Source of the DNA: Chelonoidis abingdonii
Taxonomy: Eukaryota; Chordata; Testudines; Testudinidae
Assembly (NCBI RefSeq): GCF_003597395.2
Contig: NC_133770.1
Span: 92,266,844 to 92,330,843 of the forward strand
Reading direction: 5' to 3'
Length of the DNA: 64,000 nucleotides
The notes under the pieces are model-generated. The model was not told where the DNA came from. It did not search any database and saw only the letters and a program-made list of their open reading frames with translations. A program made the translations under genes and the position numbers. Positions 63,167 to 64,000 of the stretch are shown here, in pieces. The stretch's first letter is position 1. Each line of letters starts with the position of its first letter.

Positions 63167-64000
63167 CATCATTATGCTAGTATTAGTTTAGTGTCAGGGA
63201 GCCTACAACTTTTTAAATGGGTGGGTTTTATTTCAATTGCAATTTAAAGACATAAAATAAATATAAAAGTATAAAAATGTAAGGAATAGTGGGGAAACAA
63301 TAAGATATCCTCTCCCTTCAGTAATGCTGAAAACCAGATCCAAGTGGTGTTCAGTTCATGCTGGTTTTAATATCACTCCTACATCACACATGTTATTGAA
63401 TATCCAAGAGTTAACATGCCCCTAATTTTCTTCAACTTTTTTTTACACTACATGTATTTCCTCAGGTTCTCCAGAAAACTACAGAGTAGGAGAAAAGGAG
63501 TAGTGTTAACTGCCAACGTTGGTAGTGGGGTAGACATCCACATTCAGTTGGGAGATTTTCCCCCACGCTGTCAACTGAATTATAAATTTTATAGAAAAGC
63601 TGAGGGTGGAGAGGTGGTGGGTACAGTAAGAGTAAGCATTAATCTTAGTTTATAAGACTCAATTCAGCAAGTTTCTGAACAAAGCACTGAGCACCATTGT
63701 CACCTACTGAAGTCACTCAGCACCTTACGGGATATAGCCCATAGTTACGTTTTGTCCAAGAGTGAGGTGTTTTTGAAATGTCATGTGCCCTACTCTCCCT
63801 AACAAAATAAGAAAAGGTGCTAGAGAAGGTATAGCTGGGAGAATGATATACAGATCAGCAGTGCAGTCATCTTTGGCCTAAGACCAGCATTCCTGATTGC
63901 TGAGAACTTTGTGGTACTGCCAGCATGAGCATATTCATGCCTATCCGAATTACACTCCTTTAACTGTGCATTAAAGATTTACATCTTTAAATTGGACGTT

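Larger units (their letters stand above)
60073..64000 (-). other. PDE1C: PDE1C intron upstream of exon 1 of the window, continues past the window
   Basis: Begins at the acceptor TTGCAG of the exon ending at 60072. Holds a hAT element (60248-60587), a hairpin repeat (60786-60962), a TC/CA microsatellite (62072-62106) and a 36-bp hairpin-family relic (63131-63166). 61000-62070 and 62110-63120 are featureless. No further PDE1C exon is found. Confidence 0.8.

Overview
The window is vertebrate nuclear DNA, almost certainly from a turtle. The evidence is a dense set of CR1 LINE fragments, a tRNA-derived SINE whose tail resembles the CR1 3' end (2102-2280 and 30661-30848, minus strand), many short hAT-type elements ending in 'ctacac' or 'cagggc' motifs, and hairpin repeats of the 'cagaggggtagcc...gtcctgtggcacctta' type. 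The species assignment is inference from these repeats. No bacterial, organellar or viral gene block is present.

The only host gene I can support is PDE1C, a Ca2+/calmodulin-dependent cyclic nucleotide phosphodiesterase, on the minus strand. Ten consecutive coding exons lie between 60072 (5'-most) and 6838 (3'-most). All ten have GT donors and AG acceptors and matching codon phases (0,0,0,2,2,2,0,1,2,1, with an open phase 1 after the last). Together they carry 1390 coding bases, about 463 codons: nearly the whole catalytic domain plus the lysine/glutamate-rich C-terminal region. The N-terminal calmodulin-binding exons should lie beyond 64000, and the terminal coding exon probably lies before position 1, because the exon at 6838 ends in a normal donor.

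The rest is intron and flank filled with mobile elements. From low to high coordinates: antisense CR1, a CA microsatellite and a hAT element with a perfect 8-bp duplication (1-860); a tRNA-SINE (2102-2280); two hairpin repeats (3896-4470, 5449-5650); several small DNA transposons (6227-6577, 7912-8213, 12439-12593, 15105-15293, 17421-17692, 18077-18652); CR1 3' ends (21105-22001); a pyrimidine-rich minisatellite (25127-25690); a CR1 carrying a SINE (29571-31330); a hAT element with fossil transposase interrupted by a CR1 (36150-41454); a CR1 split by two DNA transposons (43023-46740); further CR1 fragments; an RTE-like LINE endonuclease fossil split by a hairpin repeat (50750-52000); a hAT end; an LTR-like stretch (57950-59160); and another hairpin repeat plus a 36-bp relic (60786-60962, 63131-63166).

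The most interesting signal is the hairpin family. Its arms contain a minimal hammerhead-ribozyme-like core (CTGANGA, short stem, GAAA), copies are flanked by 11-16 bp target duplications, and one end is constant while the other is truncated. This fits Penelope-type retroelements, which are known to carry minimal hammerheads. A second point is an ~820-bp direct duplication inside the CR1 at 36.6-38.8 kb, with so many single-base indels that an uncorrected long-read patch should be considered. I found no evidence of a new multi-gene system.
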